DNA of 27,378 nucleotides. It comes from Deltaproteobacteria bacterium (GTDB lineage Bacteria; Desulfobacterota; DSM-4660; Desulfatiglandales; Desulfatiglandaceae). Made by a program: the position numbers and the translations under genes. Shown here piece by piece: positions 1-8,391 of this stretch. Within the stretch, counting starts at the first letter, position 1. Each line of letters opens with the position of its first letter. Below the pieces are notes generated by a model that saw only the letters and a program-made list of their open reading frames with translations, ran no database searches and had not been told where the DNA came from. Location of the stretch: assembly GCA_021159525.1 (NCBI GenBank), contig JAGHEC010000092.1, positions 1 through 27,378 of the forward strand, written 5' to 3'.

Positions 1-24
1 CGGGACGAAAGTCTTGGCAAGAAC

Positions 25-155
25 GCTCAATTGGCCTTGGCAGGCGGGTGTCCCCCGCAGATAAGTCACTGAAGAGACCAGCCCGGAGGCCCGGAGCGGA
101 AGAAAAATTCTTCTGCCCCGGCACTAGGTTCGCAGTTATCCCCCTAATTATTGAG
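25..155 (+). repeat. Dispersed palindromic repeat, copy 1 (diverged left half)
   Basis: The right half, from about 83 to 155, matches the copies at 2121-2244 and 15523-15637 closely: the tandem GCCCGGAG pair, then GGAAGAAAAAT, CTGCCCCGG, a TTATCCCCC-like stretch and the terminal TTATTGAG. The left half is degenerate but keeps GCTCAAT at 25 and GGCAGG near 39. No ORF of its own is visible. It occupies the region upstream of the first kinase gene. Confidence 0.7.
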
Positions 156-378
156 GTGATACAAAATGACCTAAACTAAGACGCTGTAAATATCATCTTT
201 TTGTCGTTGGGACATTGGTGTTTTGGCCGTTGTTACCTATTTCGTGCTTCGGATTTCGAATTTCTTGACCGAAAAAACAGGGTTTTCGATCAAGCAGTAA
301 TTATTGGGTTGATACGATTGGGCATAATCTATTGAATGGCAGTTTGCTTCCGCCTCACGCCGGGCGCCTCAATTGACG
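156..378. other. Non-coding region upstream of first kinase, with repeat-end remnant
   Basis: This AT-richer stretch has no convincing gene. At 298-315 an 18-nt sequence matches 16 of 18 positions of the right end of repeat copy 1 (145-162, TAATTATTG..TGATAC), so it may be a remnant repeat end or a shared upstream signal. It presumably holds the promoter of the downstream kinase, but I could not pick a convincing -35/-10 or sigma-54 site. Confidence 0.4.
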
Positions 379-2040
379 ATGAAATCATCACTTTATAGAA
401 ACCTTCAGAGAAAGATCATCGCCGTTACCCTGGCGGTTTCGCTTGCGCCCCTGGTGATTCTCGGGTTAACCATTTACAGTGGGTTCGCTCAAATGGCGAG
501 GGACAAGATCGAGGAGCAGATCCGATACCGGGCCATGGCCCAGGCAGAGGCCGTTGATCTCTTTTTGAAGGAACGTACAGCAATCCTCTGCGCCATGGCA
601 GATACCCATACCCTCTGCGATATGAAAGACGAGCGAAAACTGTCGCGTATTTTAGAGGTCATGAACGCACGGGCCGGCGCCTTTGTAGATCTGGGCGTCA
701 TCTCCAATTCCGGTCAGCATCTCGCCTATGTGGGGCCATACGATCTCAGGGGACTCAACTACTACCAGCAGGCATGGTTCGGCGAGGTCATGACCACGGG
801 CCTGTATATCAGCGATGTCTATATGGGTTACCGGCAGCTCCCGCATTTCATTATCGCGGTCCGTCGTCAGGAAGGAAGCAACACCTGGATTTTGAGGGCC
901 ACTGTTGATCCCGATATTTTCGGGGGGATCGTCCGCTCGGCCCAGATAGGAAAAACAGGGGACGCATTTATCGTCAACCGGGAGGGGATCTTTCAAACCC
1001 GTCCGCGCTTCGGCGGGGACATTCTGTCTAAGTGGCATTTCAACCCCCGGGAATTTGGAAGAAAAACAACGGTTATAGAAGGCCTCAACGGCCGGGGCAA
1101 GAAGACCCTCTATGCCGGATGCTGGCTGCGAAACGGCAAATGGCTTCTTGTAACCACTCAGGAAGCGGCCGAGGAAATGAGCGGGCTCTTTGGCGCCCGA
1201 AATACCGAGATCGCCCTTGTGGCCTGCGGCATCCTGGCCATCATCCTGACAACAATCTTTACTGCCCGGATGACTGTCAACCATCTAAGGGAAACCGATG
1301 TGCGGATGAATGAGCTGAACGCCCAACTGGTTCAGTCGGACAAGATGGCGGCCCTGGGCAAGATGGCCGCAGGCGTGGCCCATGAGATCAACAACCCCCT
1401 GGCAGTCATCCTCCAAAAGACCGGCTGGATGGAAGACCTGCTGGAAGAGTCTGAGTTCAGGGACAGCGAAAACTGTCAAGAGTTCAGGGAGTCTTTGCAC
1501 AAGATCGAAGAGCATGTGGAAAGGGCCAGAAAGGTGGTCCACAATATGCTGGGATTTGCCCGCAAGATGGAACCTCATATGGAAGATGTGGATGTCAATG
1601 CCACCCTGAGGCAAACCATTTCGCTGCTGGAAAACTACGCCCGCAACAACAATATTGAGATCATCACGAACCTTTCCCAAGACCTCCCCATAATCGCCAG
1701 CGATCAATCCCGGCTTCAGCAGGTATTTTTGAACCTTCTGAACAATGCCATTGACGCTATCGACAAGAACGGAACCATCGAGGTGAAAAGCCAAAGCGGA
1801 AACGGATTGATCCATGTGGATATCAAAGACAATGGCCGGGGCATTCCCAAGGAAGAGCAGAAAAAGGTATTCGACCCCTTTTTTACTACCAAAGAGACCG
1901 GGAAGGGAACAGGGCTGGGACTGTGGGTAAGCTATGACATTGTGTCCAAGATGGGCGGCAGCCTCGGATTTGTGAGCCAGCCGGGCAAAGGAACCACCTT
2001 CACGGTGGCGCTTCCGGTGGTTGCCCCTGAAAAAAAATAG
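379..2040 (+). CDS. Membrane-bound Cache-domain sensor histidine kinase (HK1)
   Basis: Inner-membrane sensor kinase of about 553 aa. A first membrane segment lies at residues ~13-36, followed by a ~230-residue extracytoplasmic region of double-Cache type (motif ISDVYMGYRQLPHF), a second membrane segment at ~277-298, and a short coiled linker. The HisKA domain has the phospho-acceptor His in GVAHEINNPL (residue 335), and the ATPase domain shows an N box (NLLNNAIDAI), G1 (DNGRGI) and G2 (GKGTGLGL), all intact. The ATG at 379 is used; a TTG two codons upstream (373) is also possible, and neither has a clear ribosome binding site. The receiver gene at 2321 is the likely partner, although a repeat element lies between them. 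HK2 at 3071 is a clear paralogue with the same Cache motif. The ligand is unknown; the nearby SLC13 transporter makes an organic or inorganic anion a guess. Confidence 0.9.
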   Translation: MKSSLYRNLQRKIIAVTLAVSLAPLVILGLTIYSGFAQMARDKIEEQIRYRAMAQAEAVDLFLKERTAILCAMADTHTLCDMKDERKLSRILEVMNARAGAFVDLGVISNSGQHLAYVGPYDLRGLNYYQQAWFGEVMTTGLYISDVYMGYRQLPHFIIAVRRQEGSNTWILRATVDPDIFGGIVRSAQIGKTGDAFIVNREGIFQTRPRFGGDILSKWHFNPREFGRKTTVIEGLNGRGKKTLYAGCWLRNGKWLLVTTQEAAEEMSGLFGARNTEIALVACGILAIILTTIFTARMTVNHLRETDVRMNELNAQLVQSDKMAALGKMAAGVAHEINNPLAVILQKTGWMEDLLEESEFRDSENCQEFRESLHKIEEHVERARKVVHNMLGFARKMEPHMEDVDVNATLRQTISLLENYARNNNIEIITNLSQDLPIIASDQSRLQQVFLNLLNNAIDAIDKNGTIEVKSQSGNGLIHVDIKDNGRGIPKEEQKKVFDPFFTTKETGKGTGLGLWVSYDIVSKMGGSLGFVSQPGKGTTFTVALPVVAPEKK

Positions 2041-2120
2041 ATTCCGATTTGTCTCTAAGCGGGGGGACCATGGACCCGGTGCAAACCGCTGGACATCCGA
2101 TACAGAAATGCAGCGCAAGG

Positions 2121-2244
2121 GCTCAATAAATAAAGGCAGGAGGGTTTTTCTGACGCGTCTGCCGGCCTCCGGCCCCGGAGGGAGCGGAAGAAAAATCATC
2201 CTGCCCCGGTGGTACGTTGGCTGTTGTCCCCCTGATTATTGAGC
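2121..2244 (+). repeat. Dispersed palindromic repeat, copy 2 (best preserved)
   Basis: This 124-bp element is bounded by perfect 9-bp inverted ends, GCTCAATAA and TTATTGAGC. Inside are two 17-nt arms, 2135-2151 and 2189-2205 (GGCAGGAGGGTTTTTCT against the reverse complement of AGAAAAATCATCCTGCC), matching at 15 of 17 positions. A perfect 7-bp GC stem with a 2-nt loop sits at the centre (2166-2181, CCTCCGG/CCGGAGG). The element can fold into a long hairpin and has no credible coding capacity. It sits between HK1 and its likely response regulator, about 75 bp before the latter's start codon. Confidence 0.85.
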
Positions 2245-2320
2245 TGATACAATGTACCGTATTACAAATAACATCTTAGGCGCTTTAATTTACTTTACAT
2301 GCTTTATCAGGGAGGAGCAG

Positions 2321-2785
2321 ATGGACACGTTTAGAGTTTTAGTAGTGGATGATGAAGAAGACTTTCTGGAAACCCTTGTGAAGCGCTTGAACAAGCGGAA
2401 CGTCGAGGCCACGGGTGTCGCCAGCGGGGAACAGGCCCTCGATGTGATGAAACAAAAGCTTTTTGACGTCGTGATCCTCGATATCAAAATGCCGGGGGGA
2501 ATGGACGGGATTGAAGCCCTCAGGGAAATGAAAAAAATACAGCCCCTGGCAGAGGTCATTCTGCTGACCGGGCATGCATCCGTCGAGACCAGCATCGAAG
2601 GAATGAAGCTGGGGGCCTTTGACTATCTTCTCAAGCCGATCAAACTGGAAGACCTCCTTGAAAAGCTGGCCCAGGCTTTTGAAAAAAAAGACGCCCATGA
2701 TCAAAAGATCCGCAAGGCAAGGATCAGGGAACTTATCCGCTTCCCTGCAAGGGTTCTCGAACAGGAAAAGGAAGATAAGCGATAA
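2321..2785 (+). CDS. Receiver-only (CheY-like) response regulator RR1
   Basis: This 154-aa protein is a single receiver domain. The acidic pair is D10/D11, the phospho-acceptor is D54 (VVILDIKMPG), and the switch Thr (T83, LLTGH) and Lys (K105, LLKP) are present. A ~40-residue charged helical tail follows and there is no DNA-binding or enzymatic output domain. The start at 2321 is chosen because GGAGGAG lies 3 nt upstream (2311-2317) and the receiver fold begins there; an in-frame ATG at 2252 would add a leader lying partly next to the repeat and is unlikely. The tail shares a K-I-R-x-A-x-x-R pattern with RR2 at 4833, so the two are paralogues, matching the duplication of their kinases. It probably accepts phosphate from HK1. 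Confidence 0.9.
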   Translation: MDTFRVLVVDDEEDFLETLVKRLNKRNVEATGVASGEQALDVMKQKLFDVVILDIKMPGGMDGIEALREMKKIQPLAEVILLTGHASVETSIEGMKLGAFDYLLKPIKLEDLLEKLAQAFEKKDAHDQKIRKARIRELIRFPARVLEQEKEDKR

Positions 2786-2822
2786 TCCATATGCCTTGCC
2801 CCATGCTGCCTGATGTCTGCCT

Positions 2823-2861
2823 CCCCCTGAAGAGGGCTGGGCATTGCCATGCTTCAGGGGG
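2823..2861 (+). terminator. Strong hairpin downstream of RR1
   Basis: CCCCCTGAAG (2823-2832) pairs perfectly with CTTCAGGGGG (2852-2861), a 10-bp stem with a 19-nt loop. It lies in the 285-bp gap between RR1 and HK2. No U-run follows at once (a short CTTTT comes at 2869-2874), so it may be an imperfect terminator or a transcript-stabilising hairpin. Confidence 0.5.
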
Positions 2862-3016
2862 GCCGCAGGCCTTTTGCAAGCCCTTCTCACCTCACTTTAC
2901 AATCTGAAAAAAACCCTGACACACCAGCGGCGCTCACGGCGGCCCGCTTTCCGAAGAGTGCATAATAAGCGTCACAATAACTGGTAGTTAAAGCATATCA
3001 TCGCTGTGCATGCCCT

Positions 3017-3031
3017 TGGCATGGAGCTTGC
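3017..3031 (+). promoter_or_regulatory. Possible sigma-54 (-24/-12) promoter
   Basis: TGGCATGGAGCTTGC matches the TGGCAC-N5-TTGC consensus with GG and GC exactly 10 nt apart. The one core mismatch is T for C at position 6. It lies about 40 bp upstream of the HK2 start codon, a sensible distance. No enhancer-binding protein is encoded in the window. Confidence 0.45.
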
Positions 3032-3070
3032 GAGACCGTGTCTTAAAAACCGTACAGAGATGCGGATGCT

Positions 3071-4753
3071 ATGAAATCGCCCTATGCAAAAATGAGGCGG
3101 ACTATTTTATCCAGCATGATCGTGGTCCCCCTCGCTACACTGATGGTCGTTCTCGGGATCGGGTATTATTACTTCACCACGTCTCTGGAATCCAGCACCA
3201 TTGAGACGGTCAAACGAATCGTGGGCGACCATCGCCACATGATCGACGCATTCCTCAGGAACCGGAAGGCGAACCTGGAATTTGTCCTCAATTCCTATCC
3301 CTTTCACGAACTCGCCGACCCTGAAACGCTCTACAAAATACTCTTCCACCTGCAAAAGGAATCGAGCGCCTTTGTCGACCTGGGACTCTTTAACGAGGAA
3401 GGAATCCACGTGAACTATCAGGGCCCCTACCGGTTGGGGGGAAAAGACTACGGCAAGGCCCCGTGGTTCAAAAAGGTCATGGAAAAGGGGTGTTATATCA
3501 GCGACGTCTTTCTCGGATACCGCCGCATCCCCCACTTTATCATTGCCCTCAGGAAGGAAGAAGGGGGCATACCCTGGGTGATCCGCGCCACTATTGACAC
3601 GCACATTTTCAATGATCTGGTCAAAAAGGTCCGCATTGGAAAAAGCGGCGAGGCCTATCTCCTGAACTCCGAGGATATCTTCCAGACCGAACGGCGTTCC
3701 GGCGGAAACCTCATGGAAAAGGATCCTGAGCCTGTCAAGCCGCCCCCGACGCCGGGGGCCATCCATACATTTATTGAGAAAGACAACAGAGGAGACGCCT
3801 ATCTGTATGCCACCACATGGCTGCAAGAAAAAGACTGGCTTCTTGTAGTCAGACAGGAAAAGGCCGATGCCTTCAGGTTCCTGCGCTCTGCGGTTTATAC
3901 CATTGTCCTTGCAAGTCTTGTCGGCGGGGCCGGCATCATCGGCCTTTCCTTTTTCCTGACCGACCGGATTGTAAGGCAAATGGAAAGGGTGGACGCTGAA
4001 AGAGAGAAACTGGACGGGCAGTTGATTCGGGCCAGTCGACTGGCTGAACTGGGCGAGATGGCCACAGGCTTTGCCCACGAAATCAACAACCCGTTGCAGG
4101 TCATAAAGAGCGAACATGCCCTTATAGAGGCAATTATTGCGGAGTTTAAGGAAAAGGGCGATCTGAGGGTTTCGGAGTCGCTTTCCGAACTGGAAGATTC
4201 TGTCCGACAGATCGACGTCCAGATCGGCCGCTGTGCAGCCATCACCCAGTCCATCTTGAAATTCGGGAGGCAGAGCGAGCCTGTGGCGGAGGATATTACG
4301 CTTCAGGAGTTTATTCCCGAAAGCACCCGGATGATCGAGCAGAAAACAGCAGTCCACGGCATTGTTATGAGGCAGGAGGTATCGGAAGACACCCCACGGA
4401 TTCATGCAGACCGGGGTCAACTGCAACAGGTCCTTCTAAACCTCTATAACAACGCCATTGATGCCATACTGGCAAGACACGGAAGCCACGGGGGTGAACT
4501 GACCGTGGGGGCCAGGCCGAATGGAGAGGGAAAGGTCGAAGTCTTTGTGACGGACAATGGAACCGGGATCAGCCCTGAGGACTTGAAAAAGGTATTCAGA
4601 CCGTTCTTTACCACCAAACCGGTCGGCAAGGGGACCGGTCTCGGACTGTCGGTATGCTACGGCATCGTGGGCAGGATGGGCGGCGTAATGACTGTCCAGA
4701 GCGAAAAGGGCGTAGGCACCACATTCATTGTGACGCTGCCTGCGGCCGGGTAA
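3071..4753 (+). CDS. Membrane-bound Cache-domain sensor histidine kinase (HK2)
   Basis: Inner-membrane sensor kinase of 560 aa and a paralogue of HK1. Membrane segments lie at residues ~14-38 and ~275-297 and flank a double-Cache sensor with the shared motif ISDVFLGYRRIPHF. The HisKA domain carries the acceptor His at residue 336 (GFAHEINNPL), and the ATPase domain has NLYNNAIDAI, DNGTGI and GKGTGLGL, all intact. The ATG at 3071 has only a weak ribosome binding site; another in-frame ATG lies seven codons in. A sigma-54-like promoter candidate is about 40 bp upstream. The receiver gene at 4833 begins 79 bp downstream and is the likely partner. The closely similar sensor motifs suggest that HK1 and HK2 see related ligands. 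The ligand cannot be named from sequence. Confidence 0.9.
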   Translation: MKSPYAKMRRTILSSMIVVPLATLMVVLGIGYYYFTTSLESSTIETVKRIVGDHRHMIDAFLRNRKANLEFVLNSYPFHELADPETLYKILFHLQKESSAFVDLGLFNEEGIHVNYQGPYRLGGKDYGKAPWFKKVMEKGCYISDVFLGYRRIPHFIIALRKEEGGIPWVIRATIDTHIFNDLVKKVRIGKSGEAYLLNSEDIFQTERRSGGNLMEKDPEPVKPPPTPGAIHTFIEKDNRGDAYLYATTWLQEKDWLLVVRQEKADAFRFLRSAVYTIVLASLVGGAGIIGLSFFLTDRIVRQMERVDAEREKLDGQLIRASRLAELGEMATGFAHEINNPLQVIKSEHALIEAIIAEFKEKGDLRVSESLSELEDSVRQIDVQIGRCAAITQSILKFGRQSEPVAEDITLQEFIPESTRMIEQKTAVHGIVMRQEVSEDTPRIHADRGQLQQVLLNLYNNAIDAILARHGSHGGELTVGARPNGEGKVEVFVTDNGTGISPEDLKKVFRPFFTTKPVGKGTGLGLSVCYGIVGRMGGVMTVQSEKGVGTTFIVTLPAAG

Positions 4754-4832
4754 TCCCTCCACGATCCGAAAAACGGCATTCGAGCGCACAACAACGCAAC
4801 CATTTACATTTACCAACTGTTGAGGGGTAAAC

Positions 4833-5288
4833 ATGGAAAAGATGAAGATGATGCTCGTGGACGACGAGGAGCGGTTTTTGTCGACCACAAAAAAGCTCCT
4901 TGCAAGGAAAGGATACGAGGTCCTCACCGCAACGAGCGGGAGCGAGGCCTTGGAGAAACTCATAACCAACGACATCCATGTGGTGATACTGGATGTCAAG
5001 ATGCCGGGCATGGACGGCATTGAAACCCTCAAGGCGATTAAACGGACATATCCGCTGGTAGAGGTCATCATGCTAACAGGGCACGCCACGGTTGAATCGG
5101 CCATAGAGGGTCTCAAATCAGGGGCCACTGATTATCTCATGAAGCCCACCGATGTGGAAGATCTGATCGCCAAGGCCGAAGAGGCATTTGAAAAGCGAAA
5201 GGTACTGGAAGGGAAGATCCGGGTGGCCCATACCCGCAGCTTCATGAAATCTCCCAGAGAAATCATAAGGGAGACCTCGGAGAGCTGA
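4833..5288 (+). CDS. Receiver-only (CheY-like) response regulator RR2
   Basis: A 151-aa single receiver domain: acidic residues D10/D11, phospho-acceptor D54 (VVILDVKMPG), T82 (MLTGH) and K104 (LMKP). A short charged C-terminal tail resembles that of RR1, and there is no output domain. GAGGGG lies about 5 nt before the ATG. It is downstream of HK2 in the same orientation and is most simply its phosphorylation partner. As a receiver-only protein it must act by protein-protein contact or as an intermediate in a phosphorelay. Confidence 0.9.
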   Translation: MEKMKMMLVDDEERFLSTTKKLLARKGYEVLTATSGSEALEKLITNDIHVVILDVKMPGMDGIETLKAIKRTYPLVEVIMLTGHATVESAIEGLKSGATDYLMKPTDVEDLIAKAEEAFEKRKVLEGKIRVAHTRSFMKSPREIIRETSES

Positions 5289-5438
5289 TCTCAATGGGAA
5301 CGCAACAGGTCATCTCATGTCGAACATTGAGATGTCAGGCGCCACTTTTTGGAATTCAGACATTTGCCTTTTATTTCCGGAAATGTCCGAACTCGACCAA
5401 GGTTAACCTTTTTTCGAGCACACATGGAGGTGCATGAA

Positions 5439-6344
5439 ATGGCTACAGCAATCAAGGTTCTCATGGTGGACGACGAGGCCCAGTTTCGCTCCACCACATC
5501 CAAAATCCTCTCCAAAAGGGGATATGAGACCACGGTGGCCGAGAGCGGGGAGCAGGCAATTGAAATCCTTAAAAAGGCCCCGCAGGACGTGGTCATCCTG
5601 GATATCAGGATGCCCGGAATGGACGGCCACGAGGCCCTCGCACGGATGAAGGAGATTGACCCGGACGTTCAGGTTATCATGCTGACCGGACACGGCGGCG
5701 GCGAATCCGCAAAGGAATCGCTCAAACACGGGGCCTTTGATTACCTGAACAAGCCCTGCGACATCGAACTCTTGTCCATGAAAATCCGCGACGCCTACGA
5801 TGCCAAGCGACAGGGGGTCAAGGAGGAAAAAAAGGCAGGGGACATCATGATCCCCATTGCCGATTATACCACTATTGATGCGGACAGCACGATCAAGGAC
5901 GGAATCGAGCGGTTGAGAAGGTCTTTTGAAACCGCGGCCGCCACGAGCCGGCTTATGGAGACGGGCCACCGCTCCATCCTTGTATTTGAACGCGGGGCCG
6001 AGCTCGTGGGGATCCTGAGCATCCTGGATCTGATCCAGGCCCTGCGGCCCGCCTATCTGTCGGCCCCCAAGCCGTCCATGGCGGACAGCATGCAGTATTC
6101 CCCCATGTTCTGGTCCGGACTGTTTACCACCCAGGCCAGGTCCCTGGTCAATAAGCGGGTGCGGGATGTGATGTCCAAGGCGCCTTTAAAGATCGATGAA
6201 AACACCAACCTGATGGAGATCGCCAACCTGATATACACCGAAAAGCAGCGACGCGTGGCGGTTACCCGCCAGGGGAAAGTGGTTGGCGTGGTGAGGGAAC
6301 AGGAGCTCTTTTTTGAAATGGCCAAGATCATACTTGCGGCGTGA
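5439..6344 (+). CDS. Response regulator with C-terminal CBS-domain pair (RR3)
   Basis: A 301-aa protein. Residues 1-~125 form a receiver domain with D11/D12, acceptor D55 (VVILDIRMPG), LTGHG and the conserved Lys in LNKP. Residues ~133-300 contain two CBS motifs, the first around IMIPIADYTTIDADSTI with HRSILVF..LVGILSILDL, the second around VRDVMSKAPLKI with RRVAVTRQGKVVGVV. CBS pairs commonly bind adenine nucleotides and often regulate transporters and enzymes. The start at 5439 has GGAGG 8 nt upstream; a longer ORF begins at 5349 but its extra residues are not receiver-like. The gene immediately precedes the SLC13 transporter (79-bp gap). Regulation of that transporter by phosphorylation and nucleotide sensing is an inference from context. 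Confidence 0.88.
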   Translation: MATAIKVLMVDDEAQFRSTTSKILSKRGYETTVAESGEQAIEILKKAPQDVVILDIRMPGMDGHEALARMKEIDPDVQVIMLTGHGGGESAKESLKHGAFDYLNKPCDIELLSMKIRDAYDAKRQGVKEEKKAGDIMIPIADYTTIDADSTIKDGIERLRRSFETAAATSRLMETGHRSILVFERGAELVGILSILDLIQALRPAYLSAPKPSMADSMQYSPMFWSGLFTTQARSLVNKRVRDVMSKAPLKIDENTNLMEIANLIYTEKQRRVAVTRQGKVVGVVREQELFFEMAKIILAA

Positions 6345-6423
6345 TGCGCAGGATGCGCGGCACATGTCTTATAGCATCACTTCCCAAAAATGGTCCAATC
6401 CATAAAAAAGCGAGGTGAAAAAT

Positions 6424-8274
6424 ATGGCGGAAGCAAAACAGAAAGCCACAGGCTATGACAAGTACGTCAATTGGAAGCTGTTCGTCATTCCAGTGGCGCT
6501 ATTTTTTGCGATTTTGATCCTTCCCACGCCTTACGGGATGAAGGATGTGGGAACCGAATACAATGTGGGGCCAAAGGCCGTCGTTAATCTCTTAACTAAC
6601 GAGCTTTTCGGCCAAAAAAGCACTGAGGTCGCCCAGTGGCAGCTCCTCACCGCGCAGATGATGGAAGCAAACATGAGGATGGGCGCGCTTGCCAAAGACC
6701 GGTTCCTGAAACGCAACCTCAAATGGTGCAGGAAATACAAGATACAGGCGGATGCTGTAAATTTCGGCAAGGCTCATAATTATGTAAAGGATAACGTGAG
6801 TGATAAAAACTTCAAACATATCATGACCAAGGCCCTGCAGCTCAGGAAGGACGGCCTCAAGTACGAGAACCTCTCTGAAACGGACAGGAAGGCGGCGGAC
6901 AAAGGGGCCTGGCATATCAAGGTGGCCATAGCCATGATGGCCTTTGTGATCTTCTGTTTTGTGACCGAATGCATTCCCCTGCCGGGTGTTGCCTTTTGCA
7001 TTGGCCTTATTCTCGTATTCACGGGCGTTGTCACCAGGAAGCAGGTGGCCATGCTCTACTGGTCGGACGCCTGCTGGTTTATCATGGGCAGCCTCATGTT
7101 TGCGGCCGCCTTTGTAAAGACAGGGGTCGATAAACGCATGTGCATGATGATGTTCAAAAGGCTGGCCGTTCCCAATGCCAGGTGGATCACCCTGATCTTC
7201 TTCCTTATCATCACCCCTCTCGCGGCCTTTATCTCCGATCATGCCCTTGCAGCCATGTTCCTGCCCATCGGCATGCTCCTTTACCAGAACAGCCTGACAG
7301 AAGAGATACCCGAAGATCCCGAGCTTGGCAAGATGCTGATGATCGCCATTGCCATGGCCTGCAACATCGGAGGCCCCGGGGCCCCGTCGGGCGGCGCCAG
7401 GAACGTGATCATGATGACCTACCTGAATGACATGTTCGGCTTTGATATCGGTTACTTCCAGTGGGTCACCTATTGCTTTCCGTTTCTCCTCGTGATGATC
7501 CCCATCACCTGGTTTATGGTGAACTGGCGGTTCAAACCCAGGATAACGTCTCTTGCCCCCGCCATGAATCAGCTCAGGACGGAAATAGACAGGATGGGCG
7601 GGTGGAACAGAAAACAGATATGGGCGCTCATTATTTTCCTAATCATGGTGTACGGATGGTTCACCGAAAAGGTTTTTTATAACTTAGGCATATACCCCGT
7701 ACGCCTCGGGATAGGAGTGATCGCTGTTGCGGGCGCGGTGGCCTATATCCTGGCCGGTGTGGTCAACTGGCGCGACTACCAGGAAAAGGTGGACTGGGGC
7801 GTAGTATGGCTCTATGCGGGCGCTATTATCTTCGGCAGAACACTGGATCAGACCGGGGCCGCCTACTGGCTCGCAAGAACGGTCATCGACCTGCTTGCGC
7901 CCCTTGGGATGTCTTCAGGAATTCCGCTCATGGCCACGGCAAACGGGCTTACAGCCTGTCTCACCAACCTCATGGCGGACGGACCCGCGGCCGCGGCCGT
8001 CGGTCCCATTACCCTAAACATGGCAGGCCTTGTCCATCCGGGCTCCACGTTTCTGCCCTTCATGGCCATGTCCACGGCAATAGCCTCCTCCTTTGCCTAT
8101 TGTCTGATCATAGGGACGCCGCCGAACGCCATTGTGTACGCCAGCGGATACCTGGAGCCCAAGGACTACCTGAGGGTCGGAATCCCCATGTGGTTTATCG
8201 CCAATATAGTGATTGTTTTGCTTACCGCGGTATATTGGTCCTTCAGGGGGTTCGGCGGCCTGCCTGGGTTTTAG
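6424..8274 (+). CDS. SLC13/DASS-type anion:sodium symporter-like permease with long N-terminal loop
   Basis: A 616-aa polytopic membrane protein. The first membrane segment (residues ~17-36) is followed by a ~125-residue hydrophilic, helical region (37-163) that most family members lack, and then by the usual many-spanning transporter core. The C-terminal family signature is clear (TNLMADGPAAAAVGP, then IGTPPNAIVYASGY..DYLRVG). The first substrate loop reads NIGGPGAPSGGARN from residue 314, where relatives usually have GGIGTPxGTPPN. GAGGTG lies 6 nt before the ATG at 6424; a GTG at 6415 is the alternative start. DASS proteins move dicarboxylates, sulfate and similar anions with sodium; the substrate here is not decidable. 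The sensor genes upstream and the small membrane protein downstream suggest a regulated transport module. Confidence 0.85.
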   Translation: MAEAKQKATGYDKYVNWKLFVIPVALFFAILILPTPYGMKDVGTEYNVGPKAVVNLLTNELFGQKSTEVAQWQLLTAQMMEANMRMGALAKDRFLKRNLKWCRKYKIQADAVNFGKAHNYVKDNVSDKNFKHIMTKALQLRKDGLKYENLSETDRKAADKGAWHIKVAIAMMAFVIFCFVTECIPLPGVAFCIGLILVFTGVVTRKQVAMLYWSDACWFIMGSLMFAAAFVKTGVDKRMCMMMFKRLAVPNARWITLIFFLIITPLAAFISDHALAAMFLPIGMLLYQNSLTEEIPEDPELGKMLMIAIAMACNIGGPGAPSGGARNVIMMTYLNDMFGFDIGYFQWVTYCFPFLLVMIPITWFMVNWRFKPRITSLAPAMNQLRTEIDRMGGWNRKQIWALIIFLIMVYGWFTEKVFYNLGIYPVRLGIGVIAVAGAVAYILAGVVNWRDYQEKVDWGVVWLYAGAIIFGRTLDQTGAAYWLARTVIDLLAPLGMSSGIPLMATANGLTACLTNLMADGPAAAAVGPITLNMAGLVHPGSTFLPFMAMSTAIASSFAYCLIIGTPPNAIVYASGYLEPKDYLRVGIPMWFIANIVIVLLTAVYWSFRGFGGLPGF

Positions 8275-8391
8275 AGATGTACATGCAGCAGCAGTTGGAG
8301 GTCAGACGTCAGAGGTCGGAGTTTCAATCGCCAGTTACCAATTATAACGGATTTGAATAAAGATAGCTATTCAATTCTGGAGGCAGCATCA

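Noticed and set aside
331..350. A TGGCAG..TTGC sequence as a sigma-54 promoter for HK1
   Set aside because: The TGGC and TTGC parts are too close together; the GG and GC are not 10 nt apart.
1285..2199. A 304-codon minus-strand frame
   Set aside because: It lies antisense to the HK1 catalytic domain and runs into the repeat; no recognisable protein features.
2252..2320. An upstream in-frame ATG extending RR1
   Set aside because: The ATG at 2321 has an ideal GGAGGAG site and begins exactly at the receiver fold; the extension is not conserved-looking.
3107..4426. A 439-codon minus-strand frame
   Set aside because: It is antisense to HK2, which has all kinase motifs intact; long antisense frames are common in GC-rich coding DNA.
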